From NCBI GenBank assembly GCA_022225965.2, contig JAKJXP020000075.1, positions 62,001 to 126,000 on the forward strand: a stretch of 64,000 nucleotides of DNA. The letters run 5' to 3'. The stretch is from Diatrype stigma. Its lineage: Eukaryota > Ascomycota > Sordariomycetes > Xylariales > Diatrypaceae. Made by a program: the position numbers and the translations under genes. This document shows, in pieces, positions 11,381 through 22,643 of this stretch (its first letter is position 1; each line of letters starts with the position of its first letter). The notes below the pieces were generated by a model. That model ran no database searches, was not told the origin of the DNA, and saw only the letters and a program-made list of their open reading frames with translations.

Positions 11381-11799
11381 CGACGGTACGAAAGCTAAAC
11401 CTTTCGTTTTTTCTTTTTTTAAGTTCCGACCGACTTATTCGACCGATTTATCCGACCGACCTATTTAAATTCGAATCGTTACAATTACATAATACACTTG
11501 ACGTTTTTTAAAAGTACCGTACGGATTTTCTTATTCATTAAAAGGTTTTTCCTAATGCGTGCTTTAAAAGAATAACCGCCTATAACGCGGCGGCCCTTTC
11601 GAATATTCGACGTTCTTTAAAAATACCGTATTGGTTTTCTTATCCATTAAAAGGTTTTTCCTAATACGTAATAAGGGCGTTTATTAATAAATGCGTATTT
11701 TAAAAGAATAAGCCGTTTATAATGCGGCGGCTTTAATTAAAGGCCCGATTACTTATTTATATACCATATATCTGCCTTTATTTAAAAAATAAACAAAGT

Positions 11800-12112
11800 T
11801 TAAAACAAAAGTTAGGCTGCCTTTAATTAACCTTTGTCGTACGTACGTAAGCCGCTGGTAATAGCGCTGCCGATGCCGTTCCGCTTTCGGGCACCAGGCT
11901 GGCAATAACGCTACCGGTACCGTTCCGTTTTGCCCGGCAATAGTAGCTTTGTTATTGCCCTTTTAGCATATCCGGGCATATCGTTATAAGCGGATAACAG
12001 TAACTTCGCTATTATTAAGCCGTTATTACTTAATTAAACGAAGGCTTACGCTTTATTTAATATTACGTTTTTATATTAAATATTATTGCCGTTAATTTAA
12101 AGTGATTTATAA
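11800..12112. repeat. Long direct repeat, heavily RIP-mutated copy
   Basis: This matches 12300-12612 across its length, with an offset of about 498 bases. Shared anchors include CGTCGTACGTACGTAAGCCG, CATATCCGGGCATATCGTTA and AAGTGATTT. Almost all differences are transitions that make this copy richer in A and T, for example TTATTAAGCCGTTATTACTT here against CTGCTGGGCCGCTGCTACTT in the other copy. Confidence 0.75.
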
Positions 12113-12299
12113 ATATAAATAATTTATAAATTTAAAAGAATTCATTTTTTAAATTTTTTTTATAATAATAATAATGCAATATAATAATTTCGGCTCGTTA
12201 GCTGTTTTTATTCGCCCGTTTGCCGTTTTATTTAAGCAATAAAGAATAAACAAAACCGGAATATTATTAAGGGAGTTATTTATAGGTTTTGCTTTATAT

Positions 12300-12612
12300 A
12301 TACCGACGTGGGTTGCCCCTAGCTAATTTTCGTCGTACGTACGTAAGCCGCTAGCAATAGCGCTGCCGATACCGTCCCGCTTCCGGATACCAGGCTGGCA
12401 ACAACGCTACCGGTACTATTCCGTTTTGCCCGGTAGCAGCAGCTTCGTTACTGCCCCTTTGGCATATCCGGGCATATCGTTACAAGCGGGCAACAGCAGC
12501 TTCGCTGCTGCTGGGCCGCTGCTACTTAGCTAGGCGGGGGCTCACGCTCCATCCAATACTACGTTCTTACACCAAACCTCGTTGCCGTTGATCTGAAGTG
12601 ATTTGTAGATTA
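12300..12612. repeat. Long direct repeat, lightly mutated copy
   Basis: This is the GC-richer partner of 11800-12112. It is closer to the ancestral sequence and ends at GTGATTTGTAGATTAG, after which the DNA becomes ordinary. The uneven damage between two copies only 498 bases apart means they did not undergo the same number of RIP cycles, or that mutation here is not uniform. Confidence 0.7.
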
Positions 12613-12649
12613 GTTTCCGATCTGAGCCCCTTTTGTTCCAATTTAAACC

Positions 12650-12674
12650 ACCCCCCCGACTTCGGGGGCGGGGT
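12650..12674. other. Short G/C-rich hairpin
   Basis: CCCCCCGACTTCGGGGGCGG can fold into a stem of about five or six G-C pairs with a short loop. It lies at the outer edge of the repeat block, about 620 bases upstream of the transporter start. It could be a chance structure or the end of a mobile element. Confidence 0.4.
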
Positions 12675-13290
12675 GATATCAAACACGCAACGATGACTCG
12701 TTTGAAAAAGAAGTGATAATCAGAAAGGCGACATTCCTCAACTAACTAACTTACTATGTAAGCACTTGGACTTGTTCACTGGTTAGTATGACTTGGTGTT
12801 GTATGTGTGCGACGTGGTTCGGATTCCCTTGGTATGCATAACTAACTCTCTTGTCATAGAGGATTATGCACTGCAACGTCAGATCGATGCAGATTACCTT
12901 TATTACTTAAGCATAAACAGACTCGACCTGATAGGGTATAACATCCCATAGTAATGCGTCAAGCCATTATGCATAACCAAAGATCGACCCGAAATCTAGT
13001 CTATAAGCCATCTTGTTTGAGTCGGAGCCCCGCTATGCCGTCATAAGCTCCCTCCTATTCTCGCGCAGAATCGCCGCAGATCATAGCATCATGGGGCTTA
13101 CAGTACAAAACATCCAACTTCAAGTTTGGAATCGAATATGTCATTCTTATAAGGCCGCTTGCATGTGCCATTATCGTGTCTCTCGCCTCGACTCTCTTTC
13201 TGGAATACACAATTTTGTACCTATCCATTTAAGCTTCATAGGTTGCCGATTTTAACATTGACTCTGGATGGCCCATAATCCATCAGCATC
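12675..13290. other. Intergenic region upstream of MFS transporter
   Basis: DNA of ordinary composition without a supported gene. It presumably carries the promoter of the plus-strand transporter. No specific binding site was identified. Confidence 0.4.
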
Positions 13291-14965
13291 ATGGCAGGCA
13301 AATGGTATTCGTTACGGCAGAGCAAGAAGGCGCAGGTGGTGCTCTTCTCTTCCACCGCCATCGCCCTGTATGGATATGACCAGGGCATGATGTCGCTGAT
13401 CAACACAAACCACTCCTACCTGTCGACGATGGGCATCGCCTGGGACAGCCCCCTCGTCGGCGTGGTCGTTTCCATCTACTACCTGGGCTGCGCGGTCGGG
13501 GCCGTCGCGTTCTCTAAGATCGCCGACGTCTGGGGCCGCAAGAAAGCCATCTTCGCGTGCCTGGCGACCGCGAGCCTGGGTAACGCCGTCATGTTCGTCG
13601 CGGGGCTCGGGGGCAGCCCCGGGGCGCTCGCGACCATGTTCCTGGGCCGCGTCGTCATGGGCCTGGGCGTCGGCGGCATCGACAGCGTCATCCCCATCTA
13701 CAGCTCGGAGCTGGCGAGCGACGACGCGAGGGGCCGGGCCCTCGCCCAGGAGTTCCAGATGAACATCTTCGGCCTGAACATGGCCTTCGGCATCAACCTC
13801 GCCGTGACGCGGGCCCTGGGCAAATGGAGCGAGTGGGCGTGGCGCATCCCCATCGTGACCATGCAGGTGTACCCCCTCGCGCTGCTCGCCGTGATCGGGA
13901 CCCTGCCGGAGAGCCCGAAGTGGTTCATTTACAACGAGCGGTATGACGACGCGAAGGCGGCGCTGCTGGACATATACCGCGACGGCGAGGATGGCGAGGG
14001 GGAGAGGAAGTTCGAAGAACTGAAGGAACGACACAATAAGGAGGTGAACGAGCCGGTGAGCTACTGGGATATGCTCACGCCAGGGCACGCGCAGTTCCAT
14101 CCCACCATCATCACGATCATGGTGCAGATCAACCAAGCTCTGACTGGCTATGGTGCTGTTTCCGTATATGGGTAAGTGGCATATCACTTAATAGGCTTCT
14201 ACACATACACCCCCAGCTTGACAAAAGGGATTATTACATAACGCTTATCTTCATCTTTTGTTTAGTCCCCAGATATTCCAGCTTCTCGGTTTCGACATCG
14301 AAGTATCGGAAAATCTCACAATGGCTAACTATATCTCGTACTTCGTCTTGATGACTGCTTCATGGATCCTGATTGATGCCATGGGCCGTCGAAGGCTTCT
14401 GCTCGGGGGCTCGGTCGTCTTGACCGCATGCTTCTTACTGCTCGGGCTATTCGGGGGGCTGGCTATGAACGCCGAGAAGCTTCCGATCGACCAAACCAGT
14501 ATCGCCATCCCGGGCGTCGTCTCCCTTTTCGTCGCGACTGGCGCTTTCGGAATCGGGTGGCTCGCCACCGTCTGGTTGATACCGACGGAGATATACCCGA
14601 CGACGGCGCGCGCTCAGGCCGCGGCGATCAGCGTCATCGTCTGGGGCTTGGCCAACTTCGCCATCACGCTGCTCACGCCCATCATGTTCAACAACCTGAA
14701 GTACTTCCTGTACCTGGTGTTCGCCGCGACCAACGCGGCGGCCGGCGTGTGGACGTACTTCTACCTGCCGGAGAGCGGGAACCGGAGCTTCGACGAGAAC
14801 GTCGAGTTCTTCGAGGAGGCGGCCAGAGAGGGCACGTGGAGGGTGAGCAGGGTCAACGAGAAGAAGTGGATGAGCATGCCGTACAACGATACGCTCTTGG
14901 ATGGTAGTAGAGAGGCTCGTGAGAGGGAACCGCTGTTGGGTAGAATTGGAGACCAACTACCATGA
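13291..14965 (+). CDS. MFS sugar-porter family transporter
   Basis: Two exons (13291-14171 and 14266-14965) with a 94-base GTAAGT..TTTAG intron give 526 residues, the normal size for a 12-helix fungal sugar transporter in the plasma membrane. Family marks in order are GYDQGMMSLI in the first helix, DVWGRKKAIF (the loop 2-3 signature), GRVVMGLGVGGIDSVIPIYSSE, PESPKWF after helix 6, then YGPQIFQLLGFD restored exactly across the splice, DAMGRRRLL, PTEIYPTTAR and LPESGNRSFDENVEFFEE in place of the usual PETKGRSLEE. The N-terminus begins directly with SLRQSKKAQVVLFSSTAIAL. GC-rich third positions contrast with the neighbouring repeat. The substrate is probably a hexose, pentose or other polyol-like compound but is not determined. 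Confidence 0.93.
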
Positions 14966-15365
14966 GTATGTAGGCCAGTTTACATCTACGTAATTAGGTA
15001 TATGTGAGAATCAAGAAGACGGTCGTAGCTTTCAGGGAATGCTAGCTGATCTGGACCGTGTGATTTTTCTTTAAGGGTCATTTGCTCTTAGACGAAAATC
15101 CGAGCCCCTTCGCATTCGCTTCTATGTAACTGACTGAACGACACGCATTACCCCGTCTGCTATTTTGGTGCTGTCAATATTATGTTTATTACGGCTGTCC
15201 ATGGGTATTTGAAATTAACCAATGGACATTGCTCCCAATCTCAGATTCATTAACCAAATCGATTTGTTGATCAATCTCGTTGCGTTGCTCTCCACCCCTG
15301 GCAGCGACAAGCACCCGAGGGTGATGTAGGAAATCTCTTGCCGTTATGCTGCCCCATTCACCTTT
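14966..15365. other. Intergenic region between convergent genes
   Basis: About 400 bases containing the 3' ends of the transporter and the small secreted protein gene. No other feature was seen. Confidence 0.45.
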
Positions 15366-16095
15366 TCAGTACTCGCCATTCGCCTTGTCAGACGATATCA
15401 TCCCACACATACCAACACGACAGATGCCCGGGCAGATCTCGACGGTGTCGACCTCGCGGCCGTACGACTTTGCCCATTGGTCCATGAGAACCCAGCCGAC
15501 GGCTGCCGGCCCGCACGTCCGGTCTATGGTATCCATCGCCTCGAGCACCTCCATACCGTCACACCGGTTGAAGTTGGGCGATCCAGCCCAGTTACACACG
15601 TAAGCCCACTACGCCAAAGAGAGGATCATGTCAGAGGTTAGTCAAGAACGGCTTCTTTCATCTTTTGCTTTCCATGGGGGGTTCACTTACTCCGGCCCCC
15701 TGGTGTAGCGCCAGTATATTCCGCGCGCCTATCTCTATGGCGTGGCGCGTGCGGATGTCACAGTGCATCTTCAACCTCCATGTCGCCTCCATGGCATCGT
15801 CCGCGGTGAGCTTGTTCAGTGGCGAGCAGCCCGTCTTGCTGATGGGGAGGGGGTTCAGGCGCGGCCCGATGTGCTTCACACCGCTGCCGTTTCTGACGCT
15901 GTCGGAGATGTCGGTTTCGTTGTAGGTTTCAGGAAAGGGGTGAACCGTGTAGTTGGTGAAAGAGTCCGTTTCTGTCCACATCAGAAGGCCCTGCGGTGCA
16001 TCTGCCGGTAGCATTAGGCCTCGGCCGGAGATGGCTTTGCATATGGCGAAGGGCAGAGAAATTTGTAGAAGTAGTAGGGGCGTGAAACACTTCAT
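15366..16095 (-). CDS. Small secreted protein, unknown family
   Basis: Two exons on the minus strand (16095-15691 and 15608-15366) joined across an 82-base GTAAGT..GCGTAG intron give 215 residues. Residues 1-20 (MKCFTPLLLLQISLPFAICK) form a clear secretion signal. The mature part has several cysteines (KTGCSPLN, KMHCDI, VCNWAG, NRCDGM, RTCGPA, ICPGICRVGMCG) and potential N-glycosylation sites (NYT, NET, NGS). The splice joins HQGAG to WAYVCNWAGS in frame. The pattern ...CG.AAVGWV...W.KSYGR is typical of small extracellular proteins of plant-associated or saprotrophic ascomycetes, but no named family is recognised. An effector-like role is possible and unproven. Confidence 0.75.
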
Positions 16096-16930
16096 CTTCG
16101 AGGTTTGTCTGGTGGTGCTTTTGTGTACGTAGTTGTGTGATCGCGTGTAGAGATTTGAAGTCGATGATGATGCTTTGCTCTCAGAATGATATAAAGGAGG
16201 GAAAGAATAGATTCGGGAAGACGTCTTCGTTCGTGGTCACAAGCGAGGCAAATTCTCATAGAACTCAGGACTAATGTATGTGGTGTGACCGTGGTCTGAA
16301 CTATCCAGAAATATACTCCAAGCTATAGCATCGCTCAAGAGGCTTGGGTGAGTTAGCAAGAAACTTAATATACGCCACATGGATAAATCTGATTTATACT
16401 TATTGTCACACTATTCGCTGTGGTAATTATATGACGAAAGCCAGTATGTCCTCACAGGACCTACGATATACATCGGGGCCAAACGACGATACCATTCAGT
16501 ACTCGAAGGTCGACCACAGTTCCGCCCTTGGGTATATCGTTAAACTATCTTCCAGAAAACGACAACTGGACATCCGAAAGGCGCGTGCTGCTTCTGCCAA
16601 CCTTCGACAAACTCTAGCCAGCACCAAGTGGATCTTCTTATCACACTTTGTCTTGAGTACAGGCGCAATTATGTCTTTCTTGCTTGAGCCATTTGTCCCA
16701 GCTTTGTGTGATTATGTAGCAAAGTAATCGGAGTGAGTTAGAAGATAAGCACCCGCCTCAAGAATTCTGAAGTTATCAAAGACGAAGAACTCCTTGATAC
16801 AGCATGAGAAAGCTACAAATCGTGCCAATTTATCTTGGTAGCTGAGATAGTAGTTTCTGCCCCTTGCAAACCCCCTTTTACAGCACTCTGCTAGTAAATG
16901 TAATGCAAATCACCATTGGCCCACTGAGCC
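16096..16930. other. Intergenic region, no supported gene
   Basis: The left side should hold the promoter of the minus-strand secreted protein. A 98-codon plus-strand frame from ATG 16431 to 16727 exists, but it has no recognisable domain or splice context and is not called. Confidence 0.4.
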
Positions 16931-18433
16931 CTACCCAACCTGGCCGTCTTCATATCCAACCCATCCATCTTCTATAGCTTGCAACACGTCATCCAGCTTA
17001 GGTCTAGTGAAAACTGGCTTCACACGACATGCGGTACGCCGCATCGTATCCTCCACCTGCTGGTTGTCTAGGTGTTGGTACGGGAATTCTTGGTTGCCCT
17101 CTTTCCAATCACCAATGCCGTTTGCGATTGACACCAAGTCAAGCTGAGTCTCGACGTTGGGGAAGGACTTCCAGTCGGGATGGAATTCGAATTCGCACAG
17201 CTCTCTGGCTGATTGGTACTCGTACTTGTAGACTAGCCAAAGTGACTTTGACGGTTTGGTGATGTCCATGACGAGACACATGTTGTTTTCCGAAGTCTCG
17301 TAGGAAGGATGTCCATCATCGGAAATTTTCGTGTGCACCAGCAGATCCCCAAGGTAGATGACATACTTCGGTATTGCAGTTGATACATGGGCCGGCGGTT
17401 CCTCCTCCGCCTCGATTTCCATCACGTTTTGGCAGTACCACAAGACTTCAGGTGATCCCAAATAATCTCTGGAACTATGATTGCAGTCGTGGCCCCGCCA
17501 GTGTCTTTCCAGGCATACAGGTGCCTTTAGGTTGAACTGCAGTAGGTACCGAAAGCTCTCATTTCCCCAAAGGTCATACCGAAGGAGCTGCCATGTAATG
17601 TTGACCCAGTTCCACATACCGCTTGGGGGCCTGAAGTCAATATCCTTCAACTTATAGAAAAAGTTTGAGGAATGAACCTTCTTCGAATCGCAGTCAATCC
17701 GAATCGACTTCGTAGGTTCGTTGCATTTCTGGGCGCGGAGAACAGACTGAAGTAACTTCTCTAGAGGCTGGGTATGCTTAGTCACGTCCTCGAACGCCTT
17801 CTTGATGGATAGAGCTGCTGGTTCCTCGATGGCCTTTCGAATGAATTCTGGCGATAATTGTATGTCTTTTCCGGGATCGTTCTTCAGAGATTCAACTGCT
17901 TTGCCTAGAGACTCAATTGCTTCGTTCATAGCGGCTTCAAGAGAGTGCGCATTCCCAGGCGCAGTCGCCTTGTTTGAAGCGACCTCTTCTCGGAGTGACT
18001 CAGTTTCATCTAACGCTGATCTTTTGTCGTTTGTAACCTCCTCGAGATGTTCAAGGATACCTTGAACTATCGAAGCAAACCGTGGTTTGAGTTGCTCCCA
18101 GGAGCTTCTATGGGCACCAACGGGTTGAAGCTCACAACGTTCACGGCGATCCACGTTGTCCTCCAGGTAACGTTGTACTATAGCTTCATGATCCGTAATT
18201 TTGCGATCTAGAGCATGGAATTCCTGAATTGCATCTACAATGCTGTAGTTGGTTCGAGTCATGTCAGTGACTACCTTCTGGGTCTTGTTGATAAGTTGCT
18301 CGTCGACCTTTATTAGCGCATCCTCTATGTTACTTTGACGTATTTTTCTCGGTGGCTGGTGTCTAGGGTTGTCAATGATTTCAGGCTCATCGTCATCGCT
18401 GCTCAGAACTCGCTTTCTCCCTCGACCACCCAT
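16931..18433 (-). CDS. Unknown protein with basic N-terminus and coiled-coil region
   Basis: One uninterrupted exon of 500 residues starts at ATG 18433. The N-terminus (GRGRKRVLSSDDDEPEI) is a nuclear-localisation-like basic patch followed by acidic residues. Residues about 35-240 are rich in Leu/Glu/Lys heptads and should form coiled coils (KVDEQLINKTQKVV, EHLEEVTNDKRSALDETE). The C-terminal 240 residues are compact and aromatic-rich (PPSGMWNWVNITWQLLRYDLWG, CLERHWRGHDCNH, YVIYLGDLLVH), suggesting a folded domain. No family is recognised. A nuclear or structural role is only a guess. Confidence 0.7.
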   Translation of the reverse strand: MGGRGRKRVLSSDDDEPEIIDNPRHQPPRKIRQSNIEDALIKVDEQLINKTQKVVTDMTRTNYSIVDAIQEFHALDRKITDHEAIVQRYLEDNVDRRERCELQPVGAHRSSWEQLKPRFASIVQGILEHLEEVTNDKRSALDETESLREEVASNKATAPGNAHSLEAAMNEAIESLGKAVESLKNDPGKDIQLSPEFIRKAIEEPAALSIKKAFEDVTKHTQPLEKLLQSVLRAQKCNEPTKSIRIDCDSKKVHSSNFFYKLKDIDFRPPSGMWNWVNITWQLLRYDLWGNESFRYLLQFNLKAPVCLERHWRGHDCNHSSRDYLGSPEVLWYCQNVMEIEAEEEPPAHVSTAIPKYVIYLGDLLVHTKISDDGHPSYETSENNMCLVMDITKPSKSLWLVYKYEYQSARELCEFEFHPDWKSFPNVETQLDLVSIANGIGDWKEGNQEFPYQHLDNQQVEDTMRRTACRVKPVFTRPKLDDVLQAIEDGWVGYEDGQVG

Positions 18434-19564
18434 GGTGGAAGCTATGATTCACGTCAGTGGGAAGGTTGGTAATACTTGAGGAGCTAGGGCATAAAAGATT
18501 AAACAACAGACATGTTGTCAACAAAGTTTACTTGCCTTGACTATGTTGAAATTATTCTCATGTGGCCTGCAAGTGTTTTCCTAGCAGTCGAAACTAGCTA
18601 CGTAGGCGGATGGTGGGAAATCTGGATGTTAGTGATTACCAAAGCCTGGAAGGCATGCACAGAGTAGGAAGTCTGTTTGGTAATGTTGAGTAGCTGAAGT
18701 ATATGACTGTTCTGATGGGTTGTTCGAGTGATCTATTCTAAAGCGACCATATCTTGTGAGTATCGATAGAACAGAATGCGCAAGAGGACATTAGAATGAT
18801 GATACTTTCTTTGGCAGGTTAGATATGGAAGGAAATAGAGGTGATGCTGGCGAAGAACCTTTGGGTGTGAAAGATAGGCAAGTACCTACGATGGTGATTG
18901 AAGTAGGAGGTGAGCTGCTTGACCACAAGTGAACAATGTCCGCCCAAGGAATTCCCGTTCGACTTGTAACTCCAAGCCTTTCTTTTTTATAAGTAGTTGC
19001 CCTTCGGGAAAATGGGACTACTATGTATCATCTAGGAAGGATGTGTACCTACCCAGGAACTTGGGTACAATTGTAGAGATTATGTACCTTTGATAGATAC
19101 CTGTGAAGATAATATAGAGGTAGACATCTGCGGAACACTAAATTGCATTGCGGCAGCTCTTATTTGGCTCAAGCAGACCGGGATGAAAGTGTCCAACAAC
19201 GATCAATATACTTGTACGTAACATCGTTCTGCGACTGGGAAGAAAATTGCACCAGCAATTATAATATCACATTACATTACTCAGGCTACTTGCTCCTTCA
19301 ACAAGGCATCGACTCGGTCTACCACATCACGTAGTTGTTGATAGGTAGTCAGCTGCTCAACCAACCAACCCCTATCTAGTATTGACTCCTTGCTTGAAAA
19401 GCCCAACATCGGTGCAATGACTTACTCCCACATATCCACATACCTTTTTACCTCCGCAATGCCAAAAGCAGGACCAATACCTCTTCGCATGCATTCAAAA
19501 GGTCGAACAAGCACGGGTCCTCGGTTTTGCTTCTCTTTTTTCTCCGCCCTTAAGCTCAAACCAC
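18434..19564. other. 1.1 kb intergenic region
   Basis: Holds the 5' region of the unknown coiled-coil gene and the 3' region of the sterol reductase gene, both on the minus strand. No reading frame in it has domain support. Confidence 0.45.
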
Positions 19565-21223
19565 TCAATACAGCCCCGGCACGATGCGGTACTTGACGAT
19601 CTTCTTGTACTTCTCCCAGTCGGCGCCGTACTTGCGGGCGCACTTCTCGTCGTCGCGGCGGTCGCGGTGGATGAGCAGGATGGCGAAGTAGACGATGTAG
19701 AAGTAGGTGAACAGCATGCCCCAGTACTTGGCGTCGCCCTGGACGACCTCGCGGCCGTCGCGCATCTTCAGGGCGCCCTCGGCGTTGGTGCCCGCGGAGA
19801 GGATCGCGTAGCCCGCGAAGCCCGTCGGGATCGAGTAGGGGAAGGCCTGGGTCAGGTCGCCGAGGTAGTTGATGTGACGCGCGACGCCCCACCAGCCCGA
19901 CACCATCAGGCGCGACCCCGTCTTCGTCTCGATGTACTTGATGTGCGCCACGGACGGGTCGTTCGGGTTCGTCCGGAACGTGTTCTTCTGGCTGTTGCTG
20001 GCCCGGAAGATCGAGTAACCCGTGGCAAGGATGGCGGCCACGCCGGCAAGACCCCAGGGGCCCAGCACCACCGGGTGCGTCGCCAGGTAGCGCGTCTGCG
20101 TCGAGTACATGAAGGGCACCCAGACCACATCGCCGAAGGCCAGCATGAAGCCGAACCCGTCCGTCGTGATATCCATCGTGGTCAGGATGGCGGACTCCAT
20201 ATACTGGCTGTCGAGGACGTAGATGGTCTGGATGGCGGCGACGAAGACGGCGCTGTCGGATACCCACCCGAAGTTGCGGTACTGCTTAGCGACGAAGGCC
20301 CAGTTCAGCACGATCCACCCGAGCAGGCCCGGCCGCAGCTCCATGTACGACTTGATGTCGATCTCGCCCAGGATGGGCAACGTCACACGCGGGTTCAGCT
20401 CCCGCCCGATGTAGAAATCATAGATCAAATTGCCCGTGTGCCCGCCGGCGGCGAGTTCACGGTTGTCGGTGTTCTGCCCGGGCGGCTTGACGGAGAAGCT
20501 GCGTATATAAACCCAGACGGAGAGGGAGTAGGCGATGATGAGATTGGTCGTCAGGAGCTGCAGGTAATTGTCGGTGATGAAGGTCCACACCGGGAACTCG
20601 GCACCCTGGGCGATGGTGCCAGCGATGAGTACAACGAGGGTGGTGACGATGGATGCGAAAGCTAGAACGGAACGAAACGGAGTTTAGTCATTGGTTCTTC
20701 CATACACTTGTGATCACCGCGCATCGGACGCGTTGTTCGGGGGTTTATCGGGGTTGTAAGATAAAAACGCACAGTTTAATCGGTACTTGAGTCGGCCGCC
20801 AGATCTTAGCTGCGTCCCCTCGGCCTCGGTAGCTGGCAGAATCACGTATAGGAGCGCGTTGAAGGCGTAGTAACCCAGGGTAGCGAGGGTCGCATTCCAG
20901 CTAACAAATCCCAAGAGGCCATCTTCTGGCCACCCGACCTCGTATTTCAGCTGTTCGAGGGAAAGCGACTTCGGGTGCAAGAGAGAGGGCGCGGGACAAC
21001 CGGTGATGTCGTTGCAAGCGAATGTGAAGAGGTAACACAGGAACGGGGTACCGAACGTGATGGCGGCAGCACCGAAGCTGGATGTTGAGGTTGGGGTTAG
21101 CCATCATGTTATTTATTTCACAGTACGACGTAGTTCGTCGTAGTTCATTTCATAGGATGTAACTCACGGTCCACCGAATTCGTAGCCGTGTGGAGGCTCT
21201 GTGTTCTTCGTCTTGGGCGCCAT
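19565..21223 (-). CDS. ERG24: Delta(14)-sterol reductase
   Basis: Three exons on the minus strand (21223-21168, 21077-20773, 20661-19565) give 485 residues. The enzyme reduces the C14 double bond left after C14-demethylation in ergosterol synthesis. It is an NADPH-dependent multi-pass membrane protein of the endoplasmic reticulum. Both sterol-reductase signatures are present: IYDFYIGRELNPR (about 200-212) and LMVSGWWGVARHINYLGDL (372-390). The C-terminus KYGADWEKYKKIVKYRIVPG is also characteristic. The first exon is short (MAPKTKNTEPPHGYEFGGP) and the join restores GPFGAAAITFGTP. The second intron uses GTGCGT and joins YRLN to SFASIVTTL. All motifs are intact, so the enzyme should be active. 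Many ascomycetes carry more than one ERG24-like gene, so this could be the main enzyme or a paralogue. Confidence 0.93.
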
Positions 21224-22643
21224 ATCTGTGTACGATATACGAAAGCTCAGTGCGTCCACGTCGACGAAGAGAAGGTAGGTTGATGTTCCTCGAGTCTTCC
21301 CAGCTCGTGGGGCTCGACTCTTTATGTAGCTGTTATTGATGCCAAATCCTGAGATTGGTGTCCTAACTCGAAGTAGATGCCTAGTCTGTCGGATGCCGTG
21401 CCATAAAGATGAATCGATTTCTCGAATGGCCCCGCAAACGTTGTCCCTTGGGGTAGAGGTGGAAAGTGGAAGGTGGCCAGGCCGGATATCTGATCTACCG
21501 GATGGTACGATTCGGATCAACGATCATTGGATAATCGATAGAATATTCGATGGCGCCAAGTCAATGGCAGTGTTGGATGAGGCCTGTGCTGTTCTAGCCA
21601 CTTTCTTCGTAGTGTCGAATAACTGTCTGTTCTGGCCGTTGTGGTGTCAGAGTGTGTTCCTGATCACATCGTAGAATCTCGTGCTACTTCGTACACGCTT
21701 GAGCTTTCTGCCCAATTGAACCACAAGGTGTTCGATGTCAGCTTGCCGGATCCTTTAGCTTCCGTGCGACGTGACTACCTACGGTACCTACTATACATAC
21801 AACGACGTAATAAATTTCATTCTCTTTCCTAAAGAGGAAAGGGTTGGTACGACGCGAAGAAGTCACGTCGCACATTAACTAACTATTTAGCTGCTACGCT
21901 TGCATAGGCGGGAGCAGCCACAGTCGTTGCGAGTGGCATTGTGGCTGCAACGCGCATCTGCACGGCACGAGTTGGGATGATCTAGTTCGGTTGTCGCTTG
22001 GAAAGTCCCCGCCGTGACGCCCGACCAGCCGCCATTCAGCATTAAGGGTGTATGTATGTACATTGCAATTTGTAGGCAGTTATGATGTGGTAGTAGCGTA
22101 AGGTTGCCGAGTTCCTGAAGCTGAGGCTGTGGCTGAAAGGCTAAATAACCAAATTACCATAGTAGGCCTGCCTGAGAATCCCCCCCACCACCCCAGCGGC
22201 AGCCCCCGGATAGCGGCAAGAAGCAAGGGACAAGTTGGCTTGAAAGTTTGAAACATTCCGTCTGAACCATTCGCTCAGCCTCCGATCGCAATCTTCCAAC
22301 TCTTCTTACGTATGTATGCAAGTCATGTATGTATTCTAACTTAGATCCAGAACACCTCACTTGCAGGTTTGCAACGAAAGATAACGTCTGATAATTCGAA
22401 CAACTTGTTAACTGGCCTTCTCGCATCTACCTATCTGCAGCGCATTGAGACGACGGAAATTGATGCTAGGCAGTTATCAGCGTCACTGTCATTACTAACA
22501 CATACGAATTTCCTTGGCCGCAACCAACACCTTCCTGAGCTCTGCCTACATAACCAATTCCCTCTAGGTACCTACCTAGCAAGCAAACATCAATCAATCA
22601 ACCATCCAATCAGTCAGTCAGTCCGTCCGACAAGCGAACGGCT
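21224..22643. other. 1.4 kb divergent intergenic region
   Basis: Lies between the minus-strand sterol reductase and the plus-strand MRH protein and should hold both promoters. The last 90 bases before the ATG at 22644 are rich in CAATCAAT/CAGTCAGTC-type short repeats, typical of fungal 5' leaders. A 13-bp inverted repeat is listed separately. Confidence 0.5.
21764..21873. repeat. 110-bp element bounded by perfect 13-bp inverted repeat
   Basis: GTGCGACGTGACT at 21764-21776 is exactly reversed as AGTCACGTCGCAC at 21861-21873. The interior has a further small inverted pair, CTTTCC and GGAAAG, around 21827-21841. Size and ends resemble a miniature inverted-repeat element, but no target-site duplication was seen. 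A palindromic regulatory pair is the alternative. Confidence 0.4.

Larger units (their letters stand above)
10601..12630. repeat. RIP-affected repeat block
   Basis: This is AT-rich, CpA-poor DNA with no readable protein frame. It contains a tandem array of about 82-97 bp units (10833 to about 11380), a pair of roughly 100 bp direct repeats (about 11500-11600 and 11618-11735) and two long direct copies (about 11800-12112 and 12300-12612). The sequence at 10604-10700 (ATAAATAGTTTATAGATC...) reappears at 12113-12210 immediately after the first long copy, and a shorter diverged match follows the second long copy. The block therefore looks like overlapping or internally deleted copies of one non-coding element. 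The family was not identified. Confidence 0.7.

Noticed and set aside
13312..14187. 291-codon minus-strand frame
   Set aside because: Antisense shadow of the GC-rich transporter exon, with excess His, Asp and Arg.
16431..16727. Plus-strand frame of 98 codons from an ATG
   Set aside because: No domain, signal peptide or splice partner. It could be chance.
19667..20665. 332-codon plus-strand frame
   Set aside because: Antisense shadow of ERG24, which has clear motifs on the other strand.
22154..22426. Minus-strand frame upstream of the MRH gene
   Set aside because: No support. It overlaps the presumed promoter and leader.
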